Below are positions 1 through 6,675 of a DNA stretch of 7,070 nucleotides, piece after piece. Numbering within the stretch: position 1 is the stretch's first letter; the number at the start of each line of letters is the position of its first letter. The DNA comes from Elusimicrobiota bacterium. Its GTDB lineage: Bacteria > Elusimicrobiota > Elusimicrobia > Elusimicrobiales > UBA9959. A program made the translations under genes and the position numbers. A model generated the notes under the pieces. The model saw only the letters and a list, made by a program, of their open reading frames with translations, searched no databases and was not told where the DNA came from. The stretch is from the NCBI GenBank assembly GCA_003500765.1, contig DNQL01000002.1, positions 1-7,070 on the forward strand, read 5' to 3'.

Positions 1-358
1 GGGCCGCCAGGAAGCCGCGCACGCACTCCGAGCGCACACGGGGCGGCATGGCCGCGAGATTGGCCTGGAAAGGGTACGGCGTCCAGCGGCCGTGAGCGAA
101 GACGCGCGCGTCCCGCCTTATCCTGCGGACATTGGCCCCGAGGGCGCCCAGTATCAGGCGCGTGGTCTCCGGCCAGCGGAGGTGGAGGAGGTGCCCGGAA
201 TAGTCGAAGTGAAAACCGCCCTTCCTTACGGTGGCGGCCAGGCCTCCCAGCCGGGGTTCCTTTTCGGCGAGGAATATTTTTTTGCGGCCCCGGAGGGTCA
301 TGGCCGCTGAAAGTCCGGCCAGCCCTCCTCCTATTATCAGCGCTTCGGTCTTTATCAT
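1..358 (-). CDS. FAD-dependent oxidoreductase, HemY / UDP-galactopyranose-mutase-like (N-terminal part; 3' end beyond window)
   Basis: 119 residues are visible from ATG 358-356; the frame stays open to the left edge. The protein opens with a dinucleotide-binding Rossmann motif (LIIGGGLAGLSAA, residues 7-19), then an acidic residue after the second strand (FLAEKE) and the flavoprotein signature RLGGLAATV, then GGFHFDYSGHLLHLR and a WTPYPFQANL segment. This order is typical of COG1232 (protoporphyrinogen-oxidase-like or amine-oxidase-like) proteins found in polysaccharide clusters, which resemble UDP-galactopyranose mutase. Role is inferred: an FAD-dependent redox or isomerisation step on a sugar or isoprenoid. 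No ATG, GTG or TTG lies in frame within the 60 nt upstream, and the next Met (residue 20) would destroy the FAD motif, so the start is secure. There is no Shine-Dalgarno sequence; an extended -10 box ends only 9 nt upstream, suggesting a leaderless mRNA. The true substrate and any true HemY role cannot be judged from this fragment. Confidence 0.82.
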   Translation of the reverse strand, partial: MIKTEALIIGGGLAGLSAAMTLRGRKKIFLAEKEPRLGGLAATVRKGGFHFDYSGHLLHLRWPETTRLILGALGANVRRIRRDARVFAHGRWTPYPFQANLAAMPPRVRSECVRGFLAA

Positions 359-367
359 CGCGAAAAT

Positions 368-376
368 ATTATACCA
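368..376 (-). promoter_or_regulatory. Extended -10 promoter element for the FAD oxidoreductase
   Basis: The minus strand reads TGGTATAAT, a perfect TGn-TATAAT extended -10. A poor -35 candidate (TTACCC) lies 16 nt upstream; extended -10 promoters often lack a good -35. Transcription would begin about 7 nt downstream, near 360-361, within a few bases of the ATG at 358. It lies in the 60-nt gap after the methyltransferase stop, so the flavoprotein gene may be expressed separately from the five-gene operon. The AT-rich patch stands out from its GC-rich surroundings. Promoter activity is inferred from sequence only. Confidence 0.6.
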
Positions 377-418
377 ACTATCCTTTTCCGGGTAAGTTCC
401 GACCGTGCCGGGGGGGAG

Positions 419-1282
419 TCAGCGCGAGGGCCGCAGGATCGCGGTCATTTCCCCCATGGTCAGGCCGAAATTTCTGGACCTGAGGCCGCGGGGTACGAGG
501 CCCGCCGCGAGAGAAGCCGCCGGCGAGAGCAGCCAGTGGGGATAGGCCGCGAACTGCGTGCGTATGTATTCCAGGTTGACGGCTTTTTTGGCCGCCTCGA
601 AATTGACCGCCTCGAAGCCCGCCTTTTGCGCGAGCAGCGAAAGCGAGCGCCTGTTAAAATAGAAAAGGTGTTCGCGCTTGTAATGCGTCCACTTCGCCCC
701 CATTATCCTGCGGGTCAGCGAGCCGGTGTCCGGAGTCATGATCATGATGACGCCGTCCGCTTTAAGCGCCCTGCGGGCCGCCGCCAGCGTCCGCAGAGGG
801 TCGCGCACGTGTTCCAGGAGGTCCGACATCGCGATGACGTCGAAATGCCCGTCGGGGAAGGGGCAGTCCTCCAGAACGCCCCGGTGGACCCTGTCGGCTC
901 CGAACTTTTCCTTGGCGGCGGCGCTTGAATAATCCGATATCTCCACGCCGTAGGGGCTGAACCCCCTTTTTTCAGCGGCTTCCAGGAAATACCCGGTGGC
1001 GCAGCCCACGTCCAGGATATTGCCGGAGGCCTTATACCGGGTTATGAGGTCGAGGCGCAGTTCGAAGGTGGCGGTCTTCATCGCCTTCACCGCCGCGTTC
1101 TCGCCCGCGCCGGACAGGCCCCAGGACTTGTAGTAGCCTTCGCCGTAGATGGCGAGCAGTTCGCTGTCCGAGGGTTGAGGGCTCAGGAAGCGGGCGGAGC
1201 AGGAGCCGCAGACGTGGACGGCGGCGCCGCCGAGGAGGAAGTCCTTCCGGACTTCAGTCGATCCGCAGAGAGGGCAATTCAC
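419..1282 (-). CDS. Class I SAM-dependent methyltransferase with N-terminal zinc ribbon
   Basis: 287 residues starting at GTG 1282-1280. The N-terminus is a zinc ribbon with Cys 3, 6, 25 and 28 (CPLCG then CGSC), followed by the FLSPQPSDSELLAIY segment that characterises zinc-ribbon methyltransferases of surface-polysaccharide loci. A Methyltransf_23-type Rossmann domain follows: SAM motif I ILDVGCATGYF (89-99), an acidic residue after strand 2 (YGVEIS, E114), motif DVIAMSDLLEHV (148-159), and ADGVIMIMTPD further on. It is probably a soluble O-, N- or C-methyltransferase acting on a sugar or lipid; the acceptor is unknown. GTG is chosen because it keeps the zinc ribbon intact and overlaps the stop of the preceding gene as GTGA, implying translational coupling; the next Met is residue 68, after the ribbon. 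The same frame remains open far upstream inside the preceding gene, but that extension is Arg/Pro-rich, resembles no protein and is read as a high-GC shadow. It is the last gene of the operon. Confidence 0.9.
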   Translation of the reverse strand: MNCPLCGSTEVRKDFLLGGAAVHVCGSCSARFLSPQPSDSELLAIYGEGYYKSWGLSGAGENAAVKAMKTATFELRLDLITRYKASGNILDVGCATGYFLEAAEKRGFSPYGVEISDYSSAAAKEKFGADRVHRGVLEDCPFPDGHFDVIAMSDLLEHVRDPLRTLAAARRALKADGVIMIMTPDTGSLTRRIMGAKWTHYKREHLFYFNRRSLSLLAQKAGFEAVNFEAAKKAVNLEYIRTQFAAYPHWLLSPAASLAAGLVPRGLRSRNFGLTMGEMTAILRPSR

Positions 1283-2490
1283 GGAGCGGCGCCCCGCTTC
1301 TTCTTCACGGCCCCGTGGAGGAAGACCAGGCCGGCGGCGCAGAACATCAGCATGAAGTGGTCGTAGGGAAGGCGGTACCTTGGAACGCCCAGTATAACGC
1401 TGTGCATGAGCGATACATAGGCCAGCAGGAGAAAGGAGGGGAGCAGCGGAACGAGGTTCTGTTTGTTCACCATGAACAGGCCGCATAACGCCGCGGCGAG
1501 CATGAGGTAATGCGCCGCCTGGTACAGGTCCGCGTAAACAGGGGATATTTTTGAGATCATCACTTTCCCCGCGGGCAGAGTCCAGAAGCGCCATAAATTT
1601 CCGGCCATCCGGGCCGAGTAGTCGAAGGGATTGGTCAGCGCGTATTTCATGACGCGTCTGCCCACGATGCTCTCCATCTCGTGGCGCGGCAGGCCGGCGA
1701 GATCCGGGTATTCGCGCAGCGGGCTGAGCTCCACCATTCTGTCGCCGTCCCAGGCGTCGTCCTGCATGGCCAGCCAGAGCAGCCATCCGCCGCCAGCGTT
1801 CACCGCCATAAAGCCGCCGTGGGCGTAGTAGTTGCGCACGGTCCATACAGATACCACGGCGGCGCCGATGGCCGCGTAAAGTACGAATCCTTTGAGAAGC
1901 CCTCGCAGCCGCCGGAAAAGAACGGCGGGCAGCAGGAAAGCGGGGAAGAGGAGGGTAGGTGCCCGCACGAGAACGGAGACGCCGTGCAGTATCCCCGCCA
2001 TGGCGAATTTGCGGTTGTCCGTTTCTTTGAAAGCCCTGGTCAGCAACAGGCATTCCCAGAGAAAAAAGAAAATAAAAAGACACTCGGTCAGGCGCACATT
2101 GCTGTAGAGGATGAACGGGGGGTAGGCCGCGGCCAGCAGGCCGGCCCCCAGCGCCGCGGCCGGCGGGAAGAGGAGGCCCGCTATGGTCATGAGAAGCACC
2201 GCGCTGCCGGAGTCGATGAAGCACTGCAGCAGCCTCACCGCGAACTCGCTGTGGTCCGTAAACGAATACACGGCCGCCAGGAACAGCGGGTATACAGGGG
2301 GGCGGGTGTCCGTGGGACGGCCCGTCTCCTCGAGAAAGCCGTCCCCCCGCATAAGGCTGACCGCCACGGCCTCGTATGACTTGGCGTCGAACTGTTCGTA
2401 AGCGCGCGGTATCTCCGGGAAGCCGAAAAGCAGGCCCAGCCGCAGCGCCAGGGCGGCGAGAAAGACGTAAAGCCGGGCTCTTGCTGTCAT
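1279..2490 (-). CDS. GT39/ArnT-like polytopic membrane glycosyltransferase (GT-C fold)
   Basis: 403 residues from ATG 2490-2488, preceded by a good ribosome-binding site (GGAGAG, 8 nt spacing). The protein has many hydrophobic segments, including about residues 5-24, 96-126, 136-150, 163-192, 200-216, 326-341, 347-366 and 378-393. GT-C/PMT landmarks are present: Asp35 in the first outer loop (FDAKSYEAVAVSLMRGDG), RPPVYPLFLA (63-72), RLTE with Glu136, WTVRNYY (216-222) and a late PRYRLPY (370-376). Family members transfer a sugar from a polyprenyl-phosphate donor to an acceptor on the outer face of the cytoplasmic membrane, as in dolichyl-P-mannose protein mannosyltransferases and ArnT. Acceptor and sugar cannot be assigned. 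It begins 1 nt after the preceding radical SAM gene and overlaps the methyltransferase start by 4 nt. Its basic tail (KKKRG) fits a cytoplasmic C-terminus. Confidence 0.88.
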   Translation of the reverse strand: MTARARLYVFLAALALRLGLLFGFPEIPRAYEQFDAKSYEAVAVSLMRGDGFLEETGRPTDTRPPVYPLFLAAVYSFTDHSEFAVRLLQCFIDSGSAVLLMTIAGLLFPPAAALGAGLLAAAYPPFILYSNVRLTECLFIFFFLWECLLLTRAFKETDNRKFAMAGILHGVSVLVRAPTLLFPAFLLPAVLFRRLRGLLKGFVLYAAIGAAVVSVWTVRNYYAHGGFMAVNAGGGWLLWLAMQDDAWDGDRMVELSPLREYPDLAGLPRHEMESIVGRRVMKYALTNPFDYSARMAGNLWRFWTLPAGKVMISKISPVYADLYQAAHYLMLAAALCGLFMVNKQNLVPLLPSFLLLAYVSLMHSVILGVPRYRLPYDHFMLMFCAAGLVFLHGAVKKKRGAAP

Positions 2491-2491
2491 G

Positions 2492-3889
2492 TCATTTCTC
2501 TCCGAACCAGGTGTTGGCCGCCAGCGCCGCGGCCTGCTTGAACTGCCGCGTCAGGTCGTAGAAGGACCTTATCCGGGCCAGGCGCCGCAGTATATAACGG
2601 AAATTAAAATAGAAGATAGAGACCGCGCGCCTGCGGTATTTAGATATCTCCTCGCGTGAAAGAGCCCTGCTGGCCATGGCGACTTCGGCGCCGGACTGGT
2701 CCATTACGGCGAAATCGCCGTCCACAAGGCCGTGGGCGATGGCCTCTTCCCTGAGGGGCGTTCCCATGCGCGGCACCGCCACGTTGATGGAGGCGTAATC
2801 CAGGTTTATGGTCCGGAGAAGGGCCAGGGTCTGTTCCATCGTTTCGCGGGTCTCTTCCGGCAGTCCCAGGATGAAGGTGCCGACCGTTTCGACGCCGATC
2901 TCGGCGCAGTGGTCTATAGTGGAGATTATCTGCGCGCGCGTGTAGCCTTTCCCGTACTTTTTAAGTATCTCGTCGGAGCCGGATTCGACGCCGAAGATAA
3001 CGGTGTGGCAGCCGGCCTCTTTCATGAGGGAGAGAAGGGCCGGGTCCGCCACGTCCACCCGCGAAAAACAGGTCCAGCCGATACCCAGCCCGGCGCTTAT
3101 CATCCGGCGGCAGAGTTCCCTGGTTTCTTCTTTTCGCGCGCCGAATGTCTGCGTATGGAAAAGGACCTCTTTTATGCCGAGGCTTTTTACGTGTTCCAGT
3201 TCGGCCATCACGGAGCCGGTCGTCCTGGTCTTGAAGCCCAGCGTCCCCATCACGCAGAAACTGCAGTGAAAGGGGCAGCCGTAGTCGGTGAGCACGGTGG
3301 CGAAACGCCTGTTCCTGACGAAAGGGTGTCGGTAGCCCCCGGAGAAAAGCTCGTGCCGCGGAACCGGAACTTCGAACCGGGCCGCCGCCGGGGCGGCTTT
3401 TAGCGGCAGCACTTCGTGCCCGGAGCGGATCAGCATATTGGCCGCCGACGCGTGATCTCCCTCCAGGTACGATACGATGTCCCTCGTGGTGAAGTCCAGC
3501 AGGATCGCGTCCAGGGGGGAGTCCGGCCCGAGATATCTGGCCCCGTCCTCCCGGAAAGGGTCCCCTATGCCGATCAGTTCGGCCCCGGGGCGGGCCGCCG
3601 CCCGCACCCGCGCGGCGAAGGCGAGGTCCTCGGGCAGGCTGACGGAGCCGAAAAGGCTTATCACCGCGTCGGGGGCGAAGCGGCGTATTTCCTCCAGGGC
3701 GCTCTCCGGGGAAAGTTTTCCGGCTATGGCGTCTATCAGCCCGACTTCGTACTCCCCGGCGAGTATCCCGCTGAGCATGACGAAGTCCACCGGGTGGGGG
3801 AGGTAGTCGGCCTGAGAGACTTTGCTGCAGAAATAATCCCGTATGTAGAGCCGTTCGCCGGGCGGGTTGAGGAGCAGGACTTTTTTCAT
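2492..3889 (-). CDS. Radical SAM enzyme of the B12-binding (BchE-like) group, second in operon
   Basis: 465 residues from ATG 3889-3887. Residues 1-145 form a cobalamin-binding-like Rossmann domain (KVLLLNPPGER opening; LAGEYEVGLIDA). Residues about 195-400 are a radical SAM core with the cluster motif GCPFHCSFC (Cys 205, 209, 212), then strand motifs EVLFHTQTFG, WTCFSRVDV, CHTVIFGVESGSDEILKKYGKGYT and TFILGLPEETRET. The C-terminus has a basic-aromatic stretch (SIFYFNFRYILRRL, 424-437). Family enzymes cleave SAM on a 4Fe-4S cluster; B12-bearing members catalyse methylation, cyclisation or ring contraction at unactivated carbons. The B12 domain here looks degenerate: no DxHxxG (DAIAG at 53-57), no GGxHPT-like loop (instead GIGDPFRED, 107-115) and no GEGE motif. 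The start overlaps the preceding gene's stop as ATGA and has no clear Shine-Dalgarno, so translation is probably coupled. The substrate is unknown; context suggests a glycan or lipid intermediate. Confidence 0.9.
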   Translation of the reverse strand: MKKVLLLNPPGERLYIRDYFCSKVSQADYLPHPVDFVMLSGILAGEYEVGLIDAIAGKLSPESALEEIRRFAPDAVISLFGSVSLPEDLAFAARVRAAARPGAELIGIGDPFREDGARYLGPDSPLDAILLDFTTRDIVSYLEGDHASAANMLIRSGHEVLPLKAAPAAARFEVPVPRHELFSGGYRHPFVRNRRFATVLTDYGCPFHCSFCVMGTLGFKTRTTGSVMAELEHVKSLGIKEVLFHTQTFGARKEETRELCRRMISAGLGIGWTCFSRVDVADPALLSLMKEAGCHTVIFGVESGSDEILKKYGKGYTRAQIISTIDHCAEIGVETVGTFILGLPEETRETMEQTLALLRTINLDYASINVAVPRMGTPLREEAIAHGLVDGDFAVMDQSGAEVAMASRALSREEISKYRRRAVSIFYFNFRYILRRLARIRSFYDLTRQFKQAAALAANTWFGEK

Positions 3890-5055
3890 CGCGCCAGTTT
3901 TTTAACTACCTCTTCCAGCACCTCGTCCGGGTCGATGGCCTGCATGCATTTCGGCTCGGTCCAGTAGCAGCGAACGGATTTCCGGTCGTGCACGTTTATG
4001 CACGGGCTGCAGTCTATGCCTTTGAAGAACACCGAGTGCCCTTCTCCCAGCGGCCCGTACATGACGGGCGTTTCGGGTCCGAAGAAGGAGACGGTGCGGG
4101 TCCCCATCGCGGCGGCCAGGTGCAGCGGCCCCCCGTCGTTGGAGATCATCAGCTCCGCGCCTTCCAGCAGCGCGGCCAGCTGCGTGACGGAAAGCTTTCC
4201 CGCCAGGTCCAGGACGCGGGGGCTGGCCAGCCTTTCGCTCATTTCCCGGACATAGGAGATCTCTTTGCCGGACCCGGTAAGCACTACGCTGACGCCGCTC
4301 CGGTCTAGGACGCCGCGCAGGACCCGCGCGAATCTGTCGGCCGGCCAGCGGCGCTCCACGCTCAGGTCTCCCGCGCTGATATATGCGCAGACATATCCGC
4401 CCCCGGCCCCGCCCTTTTCCAGGATCTCCCTCACCGCCTTCCTGTCCTCTTCCGGAACGAAAGGCCTGACCATCTCCAGCTTCTCTTTTTTCTCCAGGCC
4501 GATGTGGGTCCCGAGGGCGTAAAAAGTGTCGGTTATATGCCAGTACCTGTTGAAAGGCACCCTTATGGTGTGAATGTCCCCTCTCCAGGTCTCCCAGGCG
4601 TGATATCCGACCTTTACCCTGGCGAAGGTGAAAAAAGAGACTATCGCCGAGAAGCGCGTGAAGAACTCGAAGTCGAGGACCAGGTCGAAACGCTCCCGCC
4701 AGAGGTACATCATGGCGGAATAGAAAGACCGGGCGAAAGCGGCCCAGCCGCCGTCGATATCTATGGTGACGACTTCGTCGAAAAGCCGGAGGGCCCCGCT
4801 GATCCCGCGGTTCCTGCCCAGCGTGAGGAAAACCAGTTTCGATCCCGGATAGGCTTTCCGGAACTCCGCCATGGTGGGCGAGAGCAGGAGTATGCTGCCC
4901 ATGCCCAGGAATTTCATGGCCAGCGTCTTGCGTATCTCTTCCCTGCGGGGGAACGCCTCTTCGCGGCGCGAAAGCCTGGAGAGGACCGTAAGGATCAGGC
5001 ACAGCGGCAGGCCGGCGTATTTGTCGAGGAATTTAAGGAAGCCTATTTTCATCAT
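3886..5055 (-). CDS. Glycosyltransferase family 9 (heptosyltransferase-like) with N-terminal membrane-interacting extension
   Basis: 389 residues. GT-B fold landmarks of family GT9 (WaaC/WaaF/WaaQ) are clear: the second-domain motif SAGDLSVERRWPADRFARVL (227-246), VVLTGSGKE (257-265), LAGKLSVTQLAALLEGAELMISNDGGPLHLAAAMGT (284-319) and FFGPETPVMYGPLG (324-337). A Cys set, C349-C352-C363-C370, closes the protein as in many GT9 members. Family role: transfer of ADP-heptose or a related nucleotide sugar to lipid A core or another surface glycan at the cytoplasmic membrane. Two oddities: a roughly 45-residue N-terminal extension with a hydrophobic stretch (YAGLPLCLILTVL, 13-25) precedes the usual start, and the usual GxGD is GMGS (51-54). 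Two adjacent ATGs (5055 and 5052) are both possible; an AGG lies 1 nt before the first and 4 nt before the second. It follows the first radical SAM gene by 24 nt and overlaps the next by 4 nt. Confidence 0.9.
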   Translation of the reverse strand: MMKIGFLKFLDKYAGLPLCLILTVLSRLSRREEAFPRREEIRKTLAMKFLGMGSILLLSPTMAEFRKAYPGSKLVFLTLGRNRGISGALRLFDEVVTIDIDGGWAAFARSFYSAMMYLWRERFDLVLDFEFFTRFSAIVSFFTFARVKVGYHAWETWRGDIHTIRVPFNRYWHITDTFYALGTHIGLEKKEKLEMVRPFVPEEDRKAVREILEKGGAGGGYVCAYISAGDLSVERRWPADRFARVLRGVLDRSGVSVVLTGSGKEISYVREMSERLASPRVLDLAGKLSVTQLAALLEGAELMISNDGGPLHLAAAMGTRTVSFFGPETPVMYGPLGEGHSVFFKGIDCSPCINVHDRKSVRCYWTEPKCMQAIDPDEVLEEVVKKLAR

Positions 5056-5079
5056 ACCTGGCCCGGAGCACGGAAAACT

Positions 5080-6501
5080 CTATTTTTTCAGCAGGTGACC
5101 GTAGTTCTTCAGGGCGAAGACGCAGGTCCTGAAGAAGCTGCGTTTTTCGCTCTTAAGGAATATATAAAAATATACGGCCCCGAACCATAGTTTGAACAGC
5201 GGGTTCGGCGGCAGTTTGATAAGGAGCTTTATGAGGGGCAGGGACCAGGGCCAGAGTACCGCGGTCTGGAAGAACTTGTGCAGGTTCTCTATCCTGCGTA
5301 TATCGGGCATCCTCAGCCGGGAGTCTATGAAGAAAGAAGAGGAAATGGAGTCCGGGCTGAAATCCTTGTCCAGGTAGCCTTTCTCCTGGGCGTAAACGGT
5401 CAGGGCGGTACGGGGATAGGGGGAGAAAATGGAGCACCAGGGGTAGTCGGCTTTGATCCTGACGTTCATCCGTATGGTGCCGAAGGCGTCCTCGAGGGTC
5501 TCGCCCGGCAGCCCGACTATGTTGTAGGTCCTGAAAGGCAGGCCCGCCTCGTGCAGCATGCCGGCCGCCTTGTAGATGTCGGCGTCCTTTATGCCTTTCC
5601 TGAGCACATTGTTGCGAAGCGTCTCGGAGCCGGTCTCGATGCCGAAGAAAACGCTCCTGCAGCCGGCGTCCCTGAGCCGCCGGGCGTAGTCGGGGCTGGC
5701 GCTCATTATGTCCGCCCGCGCCAGGCACAGGAATCCGAGGCCTATCTCCCGCTTATACTCTTCGAGAAAACCGTAAAGCCATCTCTTGTCCAGGCCGAAG
5801 ACGTCGTCGCAGAAATAGACGGTCTTCACCTCTCCCGCCTTCTTGAGTTCCTTGAGTTCCTCGATAACTTTGGCCGGCTTGCGCACCCTTACGTGCCGTC
5901 CCTTGTTCTCGTAGAGGAGCCTGATGCTGTCCTCGAAGCAGAAGGTGCAGTGGAAAGGGCAGCCGCGCGAGGTTATCACGTTCCTCACGCTGCGGTCCGC
6001 CGCCGTCCCCAGTGCGCGGTACAGGCCCCGGTCCGGGAAAGGGTACTCGTCCAGGTCCTCGCGCAGCGGCCGCACCGGGTTCCTGTGTATCCGCCCGCCT
6101 GTTTTTACGTGAAGGTTGGCTATCCCGGAGATGTCTCCCCCGGAATCTATCGCGTCCAGGAGGTCCAGGACGGCGTCCTCCCCTTCGCCCCGGCAGATCG
6201 CGTCCACCCCGTCCTCTTCTATGAATTCCGGGAAAAAAGTCGGGTGGGCCCCGCCGAAAAGGGTGAGGACATTGTGCCTTGATTTAAGCTCTTTGGCCGT
6301 TTCCCGGGCCCACCGGTGGGAGCCGGTCATTATGGAGAAAGCTATGACGTCCGGCTTGAAAGAGGCCATGACGCCGGCGAAGTCCTCCGGGGAGCCGCCC
6401 AGCGCCAGGTCGCAGGCGTGGCGCCGCTTCACGGCCGCCGATATGTACATCGGCCCGAGAAATTCGTATTCGATGTTCTGCAGGAAAAGGATCTTCGCCA
6501 T
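5080..6501 (-). CDS. B12-binding-domain radical SAM enzyme, first in operon
   Basis: 473 residues from ATG 6501-6499. The N-terminal B12-type Rossmann domain (1-115) keeps the hallmark loop LFGGAHPTFFPEF (81-93) and CRGEGEDAVLDLL (103-115), although the canonical DxHxxG is missing, as in BchE-like proteins that bind cobalamin without a His ligand. A linker with the family motif LDEYPFPDR (150-158) leads to the radical SAM core: SRGCPFHCTFC (Cys 181, 185, 188), TVYFCDDVFG (227-236), CLARADIM (259-266), SVFFGIETGSETLRNNVLRKG (283-303) and YNIVGLPGET (326-335). The C-terminal part is hydrophobic and basic (about 414-450), suggesting contact with the membrane or a lipid-linked substrate. Expected chemistry is radical methylation or another rearrangement of an unactivated carbon; the actual reaction is unknown. 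No clear Shine-Dalgarno sits at the start; the nearest purine run, GGAGAC, is 15 nt away. It is the first gene after the candidate promoter at 6653-6661. Confidence 0.92.
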   Translation of the reverse strand: MAKILFLQNIEYEFLGPMYISAAVKRRHACDLALGGSPEDFAGVMASFKPDVIAFSIMTGSHRWARETAKELKSRHNVLTLFGGAHPTFFPEFIEEDGVDAICRGEGEDAVLDLLDAIDSGGDISGIANLHVKTGGRIHRNPVRPLREDLDEYPFPDRGLYRALGTAADRSVRNVITSRGCPFHCTFCFEDSIRLLYENKGRHVRVRKPAKVIEELKELKKAGEVKTVYFCDDVFGLDKRWLYGFLEEYKREIGLGFLCLARADIMSASPDYARRLRDAGCRSVFFGIETGSETLRNNVLRKGIKDADIYKAAGMLHEAGLPFRTYNIVGLPGETLEDAFGTIRMNVRIKADYPWCSIFSPYPRTALTVYAQEKGYLDKDFSPDSISSSFFIDSRLRMPDIRRIENLHKFFQTAVLWPWSLPLIKLLIKLPPNPLFKLWFGAVYFYIFLKSEKRSFFRTCVFALKNYGHLLKK

Positions 6502-6646
6502 TCGGTACCGCGTTTCGTCTCCGGCGCCTCCGGGGCCCGTCTACTGAAAAATACGCTTCCCCGGTCGCGCCGGGCCCGGCCGCGGGCGTCTCTCCGTGTA
6601 TCGCCGGGGTCGCTGCGGAAAAACGGCGGAAGGAGCGTGTTCCGGA
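6502..6646 (-). other. Predicted 5' leader of the five-gene operon, GC-rich with small hairpins
   Basis: If transcription starts about 7 nt after the -10 at 6653-6658, the operon mRNA has a leader of roughly 145 nt. It contains no convincing ORF. Two abutting inverted repeats are visible: CCCGG/CCGGG with a 5-nt loop (6560-6574) and GCCCG/CGGGC with a 4-nt loop (6574-6587). They share base 6574, and the stretch contains the palindrome CCGGGCCCGG. I do not see a cobalamin-riboswitch B12 box or any other riboswitch core I recognise. In a GC-rich genome short GC hairpins are expected by chance, so a regulatory role is only a possibility. Confidence 0.3.
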
Positions 6647-6652
6647 CAGTAG

Positions 6653-6661
6653 ATTGTATCA
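6653..6661 (-). promoter_or_regulatory. Candidate extended -10 promoter for the operon
   Basis: The minus strand reads TGATACAAT: TGn followed by TACAAT, five of six matches to TATAAT. No good -35 is seen 16-18 nt upstream, where one arm of the inverted repeat at 6676-6697 lies instead. It is the best promoter-like sequence upstream of the first radical SAM gene; the intervening 145 nt is GC-rich and lacks a better -10. Sequence-based inference only. Confidence 0.45.
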
Positions 6662-6675
6662 AATAGCGGCTATCC

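Noticed and set aside
359..421. Possible terminator after the methyltransferase stop
   Set aside because: The 60-nt gap has a C-run and weak CCG/CGG pairings but no stable stem followed by a T-run on the minus strand; it looks like a promoter-bearing spacer.
1283..2224. The methyltransferase reading frame stays open a further ~940 nt upstream, giving an apparent 601-residue protein
   Set aside because: The extension overlaps the well-supported GT39 gene in another frame, is Arg/Pro/Gly-rich without recognisable motifs, and recognisable methyltransferase homology begins at the zinc ribbon right after GTG 1282. High GC explains the open frame.
3902..5002. A 366-codon minus-strand open frame overlapping the GT9 gene
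   Set aside because: It lies wholly inside the GT9 gene in another frame; the translation is Arg/Gly/Pro-rich and low in hydrophobic core, typical of a GC-rich shadow frame.
5278..6282. A 334-codon plus-strand open frame antisense to the first radical SAM gene
   Set aside because: It is antisense to a gene with intact catalytic motifs, and its composition (Val/Gly/Ala/Arg/Pro-rich) and lack of any domain indicate a mirror of the coding strand.
6619..6644. Possible early attenuator on the minus strand: CGGAA/TTCCG hairpin (8-nt loop) followed by CCG and five T
   Set aside because: The stem is only 5 bp, separated from a short T-run by 3 nt and would start within a few bases of the predicted transcription start; too weak to call a terminator.
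6429..6662. A 77-codon minus-strand open frame starting with TTG near 6660 and overlapping the start of the first radical SAM gene
   Set aside because: It is Arg/Pro-rich, has no ribosome-binding site, overlaps the candidate -10 element and runs out of frame into the radical SAM gene. A leader peptide is not supported.
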